Shown: positions 39,823 to 48,186 of the stretch, one piece after another
How the letters are laid out: the number at the start of each line of letters is the position of its first letter
Position numbering within the stretch: position 1 is the stretch's first letter
Assembly (NCBI GenBank): GCA_044426355.1
Contig: JAWXUO010000007.1
Coordinates: forward strand, 1 to 48,186
Length of the DNA: 48,186 nucleotides
Direction: 5' to 3'
DNA from: CAYJLC01 sp044426355
GTDB taxonomy: Bacteria > Bacillota > Clostridia > Oscillospirales > Butyricicoccaceae
The notes under the pieces: generated by a model
Databases searched by the model: none
Told to the model about the DNA's origin: nothing
The model's input: only the letters and a program-made list of their open reading frames with translations
Made by a program: the position numbers and the translations under genes

Positions 39823-39852
39823 ATTTTATCACATAAATAAACTCATTGTCAA
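39823..39852 (-). promoter_or_regulatory. Promoter of DUF1015-manA
   Basis: Leftward TTGACA (39847-39852), 18-bp spacer, TAAAAT (39823-39828). Confidence 0.6.
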
Positions 39853-39897
39853 TTTCAAAATTGACTAAATTTATTTTAAATATAATGTCGAATTTTA

Positions 39898-39926
39898 TTG
39901 AAAAAAGTTTTTATTTATGGTATATT
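39898..39926 (+). promoter_or_regulatory. Promoter of the polysaccharide deacetylase gene
   Basis: TTGAAA (39898-39903), 17-bp spacer, TATATT (39921-39926), followed by an AAACTTT/AAAGTTT mini-dyad before the ATG at 39968. There is no strong ribosome site. Confidence 0.55.
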
Positions 39927-39967
39927 ATTTATAGTAAACTTTTTGAAAGTTTATGTAATGATTTAAA

Positions 39968-40996
39968 ATGAAAAGAGTGTTTAATATAGTTAAGAATGTT
40001 TTGAAAAAAATGTATACTGCAGATTCTATGCTTGTGATAAATGTTATTACAATATCACTATTTGCAGTGTTTTATTATTCCTTATTTATTCAAAATTCAC
40101 AATTAGTATATACGTCAAAGTCTAATCAAAATGTTAGTAGCGAAATGAATGTAAAAAATCAAGAACTTTCGCTCGAAATTGAGAATATAACGAATGAATT
40201 GCTTAATATACGAGAAGAATTGGGCGATATACGAGATGAAAACGAAGAAAAAAAGGAAATAGCAGAAGAAATTGTTGAAGTGCCAGCAAATTTATATGAT
40301 GGCTCAGCTCCTTTGTACACATTTTTATTTGAAGATATGCATATAGAGGCGACTGAAGTTGTACCAGTTACCGAAAAAACGGTTTATTTAACGTTTGACG
40401 ACGGTCCTACGTACATTACACCACAAATTTTAGATATTTTAGATGCATATAACGTAAAAGCAACGTTTTTTGTTGTAGGAAAATGTTTAGATGACGAAAC
40501 AGGGATTTCGATTTTACAAAGAATACACGAAAGTGGGCATGTTATAGGTGCACATTCGGATACGCATGTTTATAGTGAAATTTATTCTTCGCCATCTATG
40601 TTTTTAAAAGATTTATACGCAGTGTGGGAAAAAATATACCTAATAACTGGCGAAAAATCAGGCATATATCGTTTTCCAGGTGGGAGCAACACAGGGCATA
40701 GCTCGAAAATTATAGAAGAAGTAAAATTAGAGCTTGAGCGACGTGGTTTTACGTATTTTGACTGGAATGTGTCGGCTGATGACTCAGTTGTGACAGGCGA
40801 AACAGTGGCTCAAATTTATCAAAACTCGATAAATGTTCGTGGAAATACGCAAGTGGTACTTTTGATGCACGATAGTGGTGGGAAAGAAAACACTGTAAAA
40901 GCATTGCCACAAGTAATAGAATTTTATCAAAATTTAGGATATAAATTCGAAGTTATAACAGGAGAAACGCCAGCAACGCAATTTGGAAAATATTAA
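39968..40996 (+). CDS. Membrane-anchored polysaccharide (peptidoglycan) deacetylase
   Basis: 342 residues. A signal anchor is at about residues 20-42, a short coiled coil at ~60-100, then a NodB/CE4 domain from ~137: TFDDGP (catalytic and metal Asp pair), HSDTHVYS-type metal-His motif (GAHSDTH), RFPGG, the FDWNVSADD segment and LMHDS with the final His. CE4 enzymes remove N-acetyl groups from wall sugars, which gives lysozyme resistance in many Bacillota; the exact polymer is not predictable. Single-gene unit. Confidence 0.92.
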   Translation: MKRVFNIVKNVLKKMYTADSMLVINVITISLFAVFYYSLFIQNSQLVYTSKSNQNVSSEMNVKNQELSLEIENITNELLNIREELGDIRDENEEKKEIAEEIVEVPANLYDGSAPLYTFLFEDMHIEATEVVPVTEKTVYLTFDDGPTYITPQILDILDAYNVKATFFVVGKCLDDETGISILQRIHESGHVIGAHSDTHVYSEIYSSPSMFLKDLYAVWEKIYLITGEKSGIYRFPGGSNTGHSSKIIEEVKLELERRGFTYFDWNVSADDSVVTGETVAQIYQNSINVRGNTQVVLLMHDSGGKENTVKALPQVIEFYQNLGYKFEVITGETPATQFGKY

Positions 40997-41038
40997 AATT
41001 TTTTGATAGCGAATTATGAAACTTTTGTTGAATTTTTG

Positions 41039-41067
41039 TTGATTTTTAGTTAAATCTATGTTATACT
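41039..41067 (+). promoter_or_regulatory. Promoter of the alpha/beta hydrolase gene
   Basis: TTGATT (41039-41044), 17-bp spacer, TATACT (41062-41067). Confidence 0.6.
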
Positions 41068-41130
41068 GTAGAAGAATTATAAATATATGGAATTTAAAAT
41101 CTTGACACAAAAAGGTTTAAGTAGGGATTT

Positions 41131-41889
41131 ATGAAAATTTTATTTATACATGGTTGGTTTCATTCTTCAAAAATATATCAAAAACTTGCAGATATTTTAG
41201 ATTGCAAGGAGAGTTTGCTTGTAGATTTGCCAGGATTTGGCGAAAACAAATACGAATATGACGTTGAAAATATAGAAATCGAGCATATTAAGTATATTCA
41301 AAAGATATTGCGAGAAAATAATATTGATGTTGCGATTGCTCATTCATTTGGGTGTAGAATTTTACTAAAATCGCTAGAAAATAAAGATGAATTTAAAAAT
41401 ATTAAATGTATTTTGCTAAATCCAGTTTACGGAAAGAATAAATACATAAAAAATCTTGGAAATAGAGAAAAATTAGTATATCCATTAATAAAAAATATAT
41501 GCGAAGCACCAAATTATTTAACAGACTTACCAGTGAAGATTGGGTGCTTATTTACAATAAATAAATGGGAATGCATAGATGATGTTGTTTTAGAAAGTGT
41601 GTATAAAAGCGACCCACGAGTTGCAACGAAAATTTTAGATATTATGGCGACTACGGAGTTTTATACGGATAAAAGTCGTGTTTTAAATGAAATACACATG
41701 ATATATTCGACAAAAGATAGAGCAATTTGCAAGGAATGTTTTAAAAATTTGGAAAAAGACTTAAATCCTATGGTATATGTCTTTGAAAACAGTGGACATA
41801 CGTTGGTTTTAGAGGATTTTAACAGACTTGTAAATGTTATACAAGAAATTTTAGATATAAATAAAAAAACTGACAAAAATTATGTTTAA
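41131..41889 (+). CDS. Alpha/beta-fold hydrolase
   Basis: 252 residues. It has the alpha/beta hydrolase order: MKILFIHGWFHSS with the oxyanion-hole HGW, LVDLPGFGENK, the nucleophile elbow AHSFG (Ser near residue 71), an acid-bearing strand before YSTKDRAIC, and the catalytic His in SGHTLVLED near the end. The substrate is unknown; the small cap suggests an esterase or lipase-like enzyme. The nearby GGDEF-EAL gene starts 32 bp after the stop in the same direction, so co-transcription is possible. Confidence 0.85.
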   Translation: MKILFIHGWFHSSKIYQKLADILDCKESLLVDLPGFGENKYEYDVENIEIEHIKYIQKILRENNIDVAIAHSFGCRILLKSLENKDEFKNIKCILLNPVYGKNKYIKNLGNREKLVYPLIKNICEAPNYLTDLPVKIGCLFTINKWECIDDVVLESVYKSDPRVATKILDIMATTEFYTDKSRVLNEIHMIYSTKDRAICKECFKNLEKDLNPMVYVFENSGHTLVLEDFNRLVNVIQEILDINKKTDKNYV

Positions 41890-41921
41890 TATATTAGAAA
41901 TAGAAAGAAAGGCGATTTTTT

Positions 41922-44003
41922 GTGGAAAAATTAGATTATTTTAAAAGACTATTTGAAAATCACAAATACCCATGCTTTGTTGTAGATGCAAAAACAAAGG
42001 AAGTAGTATATATAAATTATAAATTAGCAAATATTTTGGCTGAGGGCTATGAAATTATAGGGAAAAAACACGTAGAAATATTAAACGCTAGTAATATTTC
42101 TGTGCTTGAGGCTGATGAACTAAACTGGAATTTTGAAGAAACTTTAGAAATAGAAGTTTTTGATAAAAACGAAAACAAAGGATATAGAGCAATTTATACT
42201 CGAATTGCAAATAAAACAGCTGTATTTTGCGAAATGATGCCTATTGCCTTAGACGGAAATGTAAATTATAACTTTGAAGAAACAATTTCACGCTGTATGG
42301 CTGTAATAAAAGACGAAACAAGCGATAATCATGCATATGATTTGCTAGAAATTTTAGGCGAATTTTATGAGGCGAAGAGAACTTATTTTTATAAATTGGA
42401 TATACGAAATAATGCGATGGTGCCTATTGAGCAGTGGAGATGCGACGGAGAGGCTATAGAGGCCCCTGTTCTTCACACACAAATGAAACCTGAAAAGTTT
42501 TTAGAGTGGTTAGCACTTCGTAATGAAGTAAATATCATAGATACATCAAAAACAAATGTAACATATGATGAAAATTCTGTAGAGGCAGAGGTTTTAGATG
42601 CTTTTTTACTAGAAAATGTAATTGTGTCTGTAATTGAGAACGAAAATAAATTTCCACATGGGATTATTATCGTTTGTGATAGAGAAAATACGAGAGCACC
42701 ACTTAGATTGCTACAAGTAGTTAGTAATTTTTTAGAAAAAGAAGTTACAAATACTACAAATCAAGCCAATTTGCGTGAACTTATGGAAAAAGATGTTCTT
42801 ACATGTTTTTACAATAGAAATTTTTATGCGAAAAAGATTATAGATTTAGAAGCTGAATTACCAAAAACTTTGAGCGTATTTTTTGCAAATGTAAATGGTC
42901 TTCGCAAAGTTAATGGTGAATATGGATATTCTCATGGTGATAGCCTTATAAAATTAACAGCAGAAAGTTTGCTTTTTCATTTTGAAAATGTTGGATATAG
43001 AATATCTGGCGACGAATTTATTATTTTTGTAGAAAACTTAGAAAAGTCGGAATTTAACAAATACGTTGATGCTTTGCAAAAAGAACTTAAAAATGCAGAT
43101 TATCCACTATATTCAATAGGTTATGCGTTTGGAGAGGGTAATTTTAGTTGTTCTCAGCTTATAAACGAGGCTGATACTGTAATGTATATTAATAAACAAG
43201 AATATTACAAAACTTCTAACAGAAAATACGATGAAATTTCAGATAAAACACTTAGCGAATTGTTGTCATATATTGAAAATGATGAATTTATGGTATATTT
43301 ACAGCCACAAATACGTTTAAGCGATAATACACTGCACGGTGCAGAGGCTTTGGTGCGTAGATTTGATAAAACTAATCAAAAAATGGTTTTTCCAGACCAA
43401 TTTATTGCGATGTATGAGAAAAAATCAGTAATTCGACATGTAGATATTTTTGTAATAGAAACTGTTTGTAAATTACTTAAAGAGTGGATAGATAAGAATG
43501 TAATTATACCGATTTCGGTAAATTTAAGCCGTGTAACTTTGCTAGAATATGGAATTGTAGACACTGTAGCAAACATTTGTGATAAATATGAAGTGCCACA
43601 TTCGTTACTTGTTATAGAAGTAACTGAGCGTGTTGGGATTATTGAAAACAACGTAGCCTCGGACCTTATAAACGAGTTTAAAGATAAAGGTTTTAGCATA
43701 TCTTTAGATGATTTTGGGTGTGCGTATTCAAATATAGTAACACTTGCACAAATCGAGGTTGACGAAGTTAAAATTGACAAAAGTTTAGTAGATAACATAA
43801 CTTCTAGCGTGAAAAATCGTATTTTAGTTAAAAATATGCTTACAATGTGTAATGAATTAGACGATACTGCGACTTTAGCAGAGGGAATCGAATATGAAAA
43901 TCAAGTGGATTTATTAACCGAATTGAATTGTCACTTAGGGCAAGGATATTTCTACTCTAGACCTGTTACGGTTACAGAATTTTTTGATAAATATGTGCAG
44001 TAA
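41922..44003 (+). CDS. PAS-GAF(?)-GGDEF-EAL c-di-GMP protein, probably a phosphodiesterase
   Basis: 693 residues, starting at GTG after AAAGG. Residues ~1-105 are PAS-like (YPCFVVDAKTKEVVYINYKLANIL). Residues ~120-285 look GAF-like. The GGDEF domain has SGDEF at 362-366, and the metal-binding Asp residues of the first strand are Asn (FANVNGLRKVN), so cyclase activity is doubtful. The EAL domain (~430-693) is intact: EAL at 475-477, the SVNLSR Asn, EVTER, DDFG, Lys in VKIDKS, and LAEGIE with the downstream Gln. It would then be a c-di-GMP phosphodiesterase with a regulatory GGDEF. No obvious membrane helix. Confidence 0.9.
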   Translation: MEKLDYFKRLFENHKYPCFVVDAKTKEVVYINYKLANILAEGYEIIGKKHVEILNASNISVLEADELNWNFEETLEIEVFDKNENKGYRAIYTRIANKTAVFCEMMPIALDGNVNYNFEETISRCMAVIKDETSDNHAYDLLEILGEFYEAKRTYFYKLDIRNNAMVPIEQWRCDGEAIEAPVLHTQMKPEKFLEWLALRNEVNIIDTSKTNVTYDENSVEAEVLDAFLLENVIVSVIENENKFPHGIIIVCDRENTRAPLRLLQVVSNFLEKEVTNTTNQANLRELMEKDVLTCFYNRNFYAKKIIDLEAELPKTLSVFFANVNGLRKVNGEYGYSHGDSLIKLTAESLLFHFENVGYRISGDEFIIFVENLEKSEFNKYVDALQKELKNADYPLYSIGYAFGEGNFSCSQLINEADTVMYINKQEYYKTSNRKYDEISDKTLSELLSYIENDEFMVYLQPQIRLSDNTLHGAEALVRRFDKTNQKMVFPDQFIAMYEKKSVIRHVDIFVIETVCKLLKEWIDKNVIIPISVNLSRVTLLEYGIVDTVANICDKYEVPHSLLVIEVTERVGIIENNVASDLINEFKDKGFSISLDDFGCAYSNIVTLAQIEVDEVKIDKSLVDNITSSVKNRILVKNMLTMCNELDDTATLAEGIEYENQVDLLTELNCHLGQGYFYSRPVTVTEFFDKYVQ

Positions 44004-44041
44004 AATTCAGAGTTAATTCATAATTATTATAGTAAAAAGCA

Positions 44042-44070
44042 TTGTAATTATTAAAGAAATATGGTACAAT
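44042..44070 (+). promoter_or_regulatory. gltB promoter
   Basis: TTGTAA (44042-44047), 17-bp spacer, TACAAT (44065-44070). The transcript start is predicted near 44077, upstream of the leader hairpin. Confidence 0.68.
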
Positions 44071-44087
44071 AATTAGTAATAACAATG

Positions 44088-44141
44088 GAGTTATTTCATG
44101 CAAATTTATGACGAGTTTGCATGTTATAACTCTGTTTTTTT
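44088..44141 (+). terminator. Intrinsic terminator in the gltB leader (candidate attenuator)
   Basis: GAGTTAT-tt-CATGCAAA (44088-44104) pairs with TTTGCATG-tt-ATAACTC (44116-44132) around an 11-nt loop, then TGTTTTTTT. It is 18 bp inside the transcript from the adjacent promoter and 27 bp before gltB, so every gltB transcript must pass it. It may also end read-through from the GGDEF-EAL gene. Confidence 0.75.
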
Positions 44142-44154
44142 ATATTTATTTTAA
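44098..44154 (+). CDS. 18-residue leader peptide candidate of gltB
   Basis: ATG 44098 with GGAG seven bases upstream opens MQIYDEFACYNSVFLYLF and stops at 44154, 13 bp before the gltB start. The ribosome site and start codon lie in the 5' arm of the terminator stem, so a ribosome starting here would prevent the terminator from folding. The second codon is Gln (CAA), with Asp, Glu and Asn following. It may instead be an accidental short frame; the good ribosome site is the main support. Confidence 0.4.
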   Translation: MQIYDEFACYNSVFLYLF

Positions 44155-44167
44155 GGGAGCTATTAAT

Positions 44168-47100
44168 ATGGAAAGAAAAACATTATATTCAAAGCAATTT
44201 GAACACGATGCGTGTGGTATAGGTGCTGTAGTATCTATTGATGGCGTTCAAAGTCATAAAGTTGTATCTGACGCATTGACTATAGTAGAAAAATTAGAAC
44301 ACAGAGCTGGTAAAGACGCAACTGGTGAAGTTGGCGATGGCGTTGGAATAATGGTGCAAATTTCGCACAATTTTTTTAGCAAAGTTGTAAAGAATTTTGA
44401 AATTGGTGAAGAAAGAGATTACGGCGTTGGTATGTTCTTTTTCCCGAGTAATGAAAAAGCTTGCGAAGATGCAAAAATCGTTTTCGAAGAAATTGTAAAA
44501 GAAAACGATGCAGAATTTTTAGGTTGGAGAGAAGTTCCAACAAATCCTGCAATTTTGGGAAAAAAAGCTTTAGATGCAAAACCAAGTATTTTGCAAGCAT
44601 TTATAAAACGTCCAGAAAATTTGAGCCAAGGTTTAGATTTTGACAGACTTTTATATATTATTCGCCGTCATTTTGAGAAAAAAGTAGAGGGTGCGTATGT
44701 TCCAAGCTTGTCTTCTCGTACGATAGTTTACAAAGGAATGTTTTTAGTAGAACAACTTCGTGAATTTTACCTTGATTTAAAAGACGAGGAATATATCAGT
44801 TCAATGGCTATGGTTCACTCTCGTTTTTCAACAAATACAAACCCAAGTTGGCAAGCAGCACACCCAAATAGAGTTATTTTGCATAATGGAGAAATCAACA
44901 CAATTCGTGGTAATGCAGACCGTATGCTTTCTCGTGAATCTTCGATAAAATCTAAGGTTTTAAGTGATGTAGAAATGAAATCTGTTTTCCCGATTATCTC
45001 GGGTGGAACATCAGACTCTGCGATGCTTGATAATACTTTAGAATTTTTATACATGAATAAAATGCCACTTCCACTAGCAGTAATGCTTACAATTCCTGAG
45101 CCGTGGCAAAAAAATACAAGCATAAGCCAACTAAAACGTGACTTTTATCAATATAATGCAACTATGATAGAACCATGGGACGGACCTGCTGCAATTTTAT
45201 TTGCAGATGGGGATATAATGGGTGCAACGCTTGACAGAAATGGTTTGCGTCCATCAAGATACTATATCACAACGGATAATATGCTTATTTTATCGTCAGA
45301 AGTTGGAGTTTTAGATATTCCAGTAGAAAAAGTTGTAACAAAATCTCGTTTAGAACCTGGTAAAATTTTAATTGTTGATACTGTTGCTAAAAAAGTTATT
45401 GCAGATGATGAATGTAAAAATGACTATGCAACAAGAAAACCATATGGCGAGTGGCTAAGAAAAGGGCTACTTTCTATGTCGGATATTAATATATATCGTG
45501 CAAAATCTGAAAAATATACTGCTTTTGAAAGACAAACTTTATACAAAGCATTTGGATATAATTATGAAGATATAAAAGGTATTATTTTGCCAATGGCAGA
45601 AAATGGTATAGAACCGACTGCAGCGATGGGTACAGATGTTCCTTTGGCTGTGCTTGCTCGCACACATCAACCACTTTTTAAATATTTCAAACAATTATTT
45701 GCTCAAGTTACAAATCCACCGATAGACTCACTTCGTGAAAAAATCGTGACAGATACAACGATTTATATTGGTTCAGATGGAAATCTGCTAAACCATACGG
45801 AAGATAATTGCGTTGTTTTTGAAGTAGCAAATCCTATCATACAAGAAAATGAAATGCATAAAATAAAATCTCTAAATAGACCTGGTTTATGTGCAAAAAC
45901 TATTTCGATTTTATATGATAAATCTAAAAATTTAGAACAAGCTGTAGAAGATTTATATGAAACTATAGACAAAGCTTTTGATGACGGATTTAATATATTT
46001 ATTTTGTCTGACCGTGGAGTAACGGAAGATACAAAGACAATTCCGTCACTTCTTGCTGTGTCGGCTGTAAAACAGCACCTTATTAGAAATAAACGCTACA
46101 CTTTTTCGTCTATTGTGCTAGAAAGTGGCGAGCCACGAGATGTGCATCAATTTGCAACACTTATTGGATATGGTGCGAGTGCAATTTTCCCATATTTAGC
46201 ACACGAATGTATCGCAGACCTTATCGAAACTAATGTTTTAACTAAAGACTACAAAGATGCAATTGCAGATTATAACAATGCTGTTATCAACGGAATTGTA
46301 AAAATTAGTGCAAAAATGGGTATTTCTTGCATTCAATCGTATCATTCGTCGCAAATTTTCGAGGCTATCGGATTAAATCAAAAAGTTGTTGATAAATATT
46401 TTACAAATACGTTTACGCCAGTTTCTGGTATAGGACTTGACGAGATAGAAAAAATTTATAATGCGTATCACGAAAAAGCCTTTGAATCAGACGAAGTAGA
46501 AAATGCTTTTGATAGCGTTGGTTTTGCGTCTATGCGTAAAGATGACCAAAAAGAGTCGCATTTATACAACCGTGAAACTATGGTTAAACTTCAGCAGTCA
46601 ACACGAGAAGGCGACTATGCAAAATATAAAGAATATGCTAATATGGTAAACGATGAGCATAAACCACACACATTAAGAGCGTTGCTAGATTTTGATACAT
46701 CTGCAAAAATTTCTATAGACGAAGTAGAGCCAGCTTGCGAAATTGTAAAAAGATTTAAAACAGGAGCGATGTCTTATGGCTCAATATCTATCGAGGCACA
46801 CGAATGTATGGCGATAGCTATGAACACTCTAGGTGCAAAATCAAACTCTGGTGAGGGTGGAGAGCGTCCTGACAGATTTAAAACTATTAAAAATTCAGCT
46901 ATAAAACAAGTAGCTTCTGGACGTTTTGGCGTAACTAGTGAATATTTACTAAGTGCAAAAGAAATTCAAATAAAACTTGCACAAGGTGCAAAACCAGGTG
47001 AGGGTGGACATTTACCAAGCCAAAAAGTATATCCATGGATAGCAACAACACGTCACTCAACTCCAGGTGTAACTTTAATTTCGCCACCTCCACACCATGA

Positions 47101-48186
47101 TATTTATTCTATCGAAGACTTAGCACAGCTAGTTTATGACCTTAAAAACGCAAATCAAGATGCTTTAATTTCTGTAAAACTTGTTTCAGAAGCAGGCGTT
47201 GGTACGGTTGCAGCAGGGGTTGCAAAATCTGGTGCAGGCTTAATTTTAATCTCTGGTTATGATGGTGGTACAGGAGCTGCTCCTCAAAGTTCTATCAATG
47301 ATACGGGACTTCCTTGGGAGCTAGGACTTGCAGAAACGCACCAAACTTTAATTAAAAATGGCTTGCGTGATAGCGTAGTTATCGAAACTGACGGTAAGCT
47401 TATGACAGGCCGTGATATTGCTATTGCAACACTTTTAGGTGCAGAAGAATTTGGATTTGCCTCAGCTCCACTTGTTACAATGGGTTGTATGATGCTTAGA
47501 GTTTGTAATTTGGATACTTGTCCGTTTGGTATTGCAACGCAAAATGAAAAACTTCGTGCAAGATTTAAAGGAAAGCCTGAATATGTAATTAATTATATGA
47601 TGTTTGTTGCAGAGGAACTGCGAGAAATTATGGCAGACTTAGGGTTTAGAACTGTTGAAGAAATGGTAGGGCAGTCGCATAAATTAAAACCACGTGCAAA
47701 TATCGCTGAAAATAAATACGCAGATATAGACTTATCGGCGATAATTCAGTTTGTTGGAGAAGAAAATACTACGTTTAACCATGAAAAACTATTCGACTTT
47801 AAACTAGAGGAAACTTTGGACAATAGAGTGATACTAAAAGAATTTGAAGATGCACTCGAAAATGGCACAAAACATGCTATCGACATTGATGTTACAAGTA
47901 CTGACCGTACTTTAGGTACTATTTTTGGTTCAAAAGTAACACAAAAATTCGGAACATCATTACCAGAGGATACTTTCACGATAAATTGCACAGGTGGTGC
48001 AGGGCAGTCTTTCGGAGCGTTTTTACCAAAAGGCGTAACGCTTAATTTATATGGCGACTCGAACGATTATATCGGAAAAGGTTTATCAGGTGGTAAAATA
48101 GTTGTAACGCCACCGTCAGGCAGTGTGTTTAAAGCTTCTGAAAATGTGATAATCGGTAATGTTGCATTTTACGGTGCAACATTACC
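44168..48186 (+). CDS. gltB: Glutamate synthase large subunit (3' end outside window)
   Basis: The frame is open from ATG 44168 (AAGGGAGC ribosome site) to the window end, 1339 codons with no stop. Residues 1-15 are a propeptide; Cys16 in HDACGIGAV is the class II amidotransferase nucleophile exposed by cleavage. Other features: the SRFSTNTNPSWQAAHP and HNGEINTIRGN glutaminase motifs, the central domain, the FMN-binding synthase domain with GEGGERPDRF, GAKPGEGGHLP and SGYDGGTGAAP, and the 3Fe-4S cysteines in MGCMMLRVCNLDTCPFG. The C-terminal GXGXG domain begins (NCTGGAGQSFGAFLPKG). The enzyme makes glutamate from glutamine and 2-oxoglutarate. gltD is expected beyond the window. Confidence 0.95.
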   Translation, partial: MERKTLYSKQFEHDACGIGAVVSIDGVQSHKVVSDALTIVEKLEHRAGKDATGEVGDGVGIMVQISHNFFSKVVKNFEIGEERDYGVGMFFFPSNEKACEDAKIVFEEIVKENDAEFLGWREVPTNPAILGKKALDAKPSILQAFIKRPENLSQGLDFDRLLYIIRRHFEKKVEGAYVPSLSSRTIVYKGMFLVEQLREFYLDLKDEEYISSMAMVHSRFSTNTNPSWQAAHPNRVILHNGEINTIRGNADRMLSRESSIKSKVLSDVEMKSVFPIISGGTSDSAMLDNTLEFLYMNKMPLPLAVMLTIPEPWQKNTSISQLKRDFYQYNATMIEPWDGPAAILFADGDIMGATLDRNGLRPSRYYITTDNMLILSSEVGVLDIPVEKVVTKSRLEPGKILIVDTVAKKVIADDECKNDYATRKPYGEWLRKGLLSMSDINIYRAKSEKYTAFERQTLYKAFGYNYEDIKGIILPMAENGIEPTAAMGTDVPLAVLARTHQPLFKYFKQLFAQVTNPPIDSLREKIVTDTTIYIGSDGNLLNHTEDNCVVFEVANPIIQENEMHKIKSLNRPGLCAKTISILYDKSKNLEQAVEDLYETIDKAFDDGFNIFILSDRGVTEDTKTIPSLLAVSAVKQHLIRNKRYTFSSIVLESGEPRDVHQFATLIGYGASAIFPYLAHECIADLIETNVLTKDYKDAIADYNNAVINGIVKISAKMGISCIQSYHSSQIFEAIGLNQKVVDKYFTNTFTPVSGIGLDEIEKIYNAYHEKAFESDEVENAFDSVGFASMRKDDQKESHLYNRETMVKLQQSTREGDYAKYKEYANMVNDEHKPHTLRALLDFDTSAKISIDEVEPACEIVKRFKTGAMSYGSISIEAHECMAIAMNTLGAKSNSGEGGERPDRFKTIKNSAIKQVASGRFGVTSEYLLSAKEIQIKLAQGAKPGEGGHLPSQKVYPWIATTRHSTPGVTLISPPPHHDIYSIEDLAQLVYDLKNANQDALISVKLVSEAGVGTVAAGVAKSGAGLILISGYDGGTGAAPQSSINDTGLPWELGLAETHQTLIKNGLRDSVVIETDGKLMTGRDIAIATLLGAEEFGFASAPLVTMGCMMLRVCNLDTCPFGIATQNEKLRARFKGKPEYVINYMMFVAEELREIMADLGFRTVEEMVGQSHKLKPRANIAENKYADIDLSAIIQFVGEENTTFNHEKLFDFKLEETLDNRVILKEFEDALENGTKHAIDIDVTSTDRTLGTIFGSKVTQKFGTSLPEDTFTINCTGGAGQSFGAFLPKGVTLNLYGDSNDYIGKGLSGGKIVVTPPSGSVFKASENVIIGNVAFYGATL

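Noticed and set aside
44071..44168. ANTAR-type antitermination hairpins in the gltB leader
   Set aside because: Only about 10 bases lie between the predicted start and the terminator stem, too little for the two hexaloop hairpins of ANTAR targets.

Overview
The window is an AT-rich chromosomal segment of a Gram-positive anaerobe type, best read as a member of the Clostridia (Bacillota). The evidence is the low GC content, strong AGGAGG-type ribosome sites, sigma-A promoters with 17-bp spacers, and the protein families present: LytR-CpsA-Psr, YqeK, DUF1292, FapA/DUF342, viroplasmin-type RNase H, paired half-size chromate transporters, XRE/DUF3169 pairs. I cannot name a genus. No phage, plasmid or CRISPR array is visible.

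Layout. 1-3.5 kb: end of a type IV pilus/pseudopilus-like operon, with four consecutive prepilin-like proteins and a protein with SLH-like repeats. 3.5-7.7 kb: a PspA operon with an RGG-rich membrane partner, small membrane proteins, a GNAT acetyltransferase, a frameshifted DUF5808-like gene and an autoregulated XRE/DUF3169 pair. 7.7-11.0 kb: a candidate 3.3-kb integrated element bounded by a 34-bp perfect direct repeat. The repeat is the intrinsic terminator of the adjacent tRNA operon. The element carries a tandem pair of Fst/par-like type I toxin-antitoxin modules, two overlapping small membrane-protein genes and a tyrosine integrase with a probable frameshift at its start. 11.0-12.4 kb: five tRNA genes (Cys, Gly, Phe, Asp, Val) from tandem promoters, a DUF1292 gene and a 6S RNA. 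12.4-17 kb: tcdA, two chromate-transporter halves, fapA, an RNase HI and a small membrane protein.

17-30.4 kb holds core metabolism and information processing. A leftward aroB-aroC-aroA-tyrA operon diverges from a rightward run of ten tightly packed genes: pheA-ftsY-rph-rdgB-yhbY-nadD-yqeK-lcp-rsfS-leuS. rpsU follows under its own promoter and terminator. Together the two operons encode the later shikimate steps and both branches to phenylalanine and tyrosine.

30.4-34.4 kb is the most unusual cellular locus. A promoter-proximal RNA folds on paper into a compact cloverleaf. It precedes a two-gene operon: a protein with a coiled coil and a GrpE-like C-terminal domain, then a 974-residue divergent Hsp70 with a long N-terminal extension. 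34.4-48.2 kb: an orphan response regulator, a two-component system, manA, a DUF1015 gene, a membrane-anchored polysaccharide deacetylase, an alpha/beta hydrolase, a PAS-GGDEF-EAL protein with a degenerate cyclase domain, and gltB (cut by the window end). gltB is preceded by a candidate attenuator whose hairpin contains the ribosome site and start codon of an 18-residue leader peptide.

All functions are read from sequence patterns and family knowledge. RNA structures were paired by eye, and no search or folding program was run.
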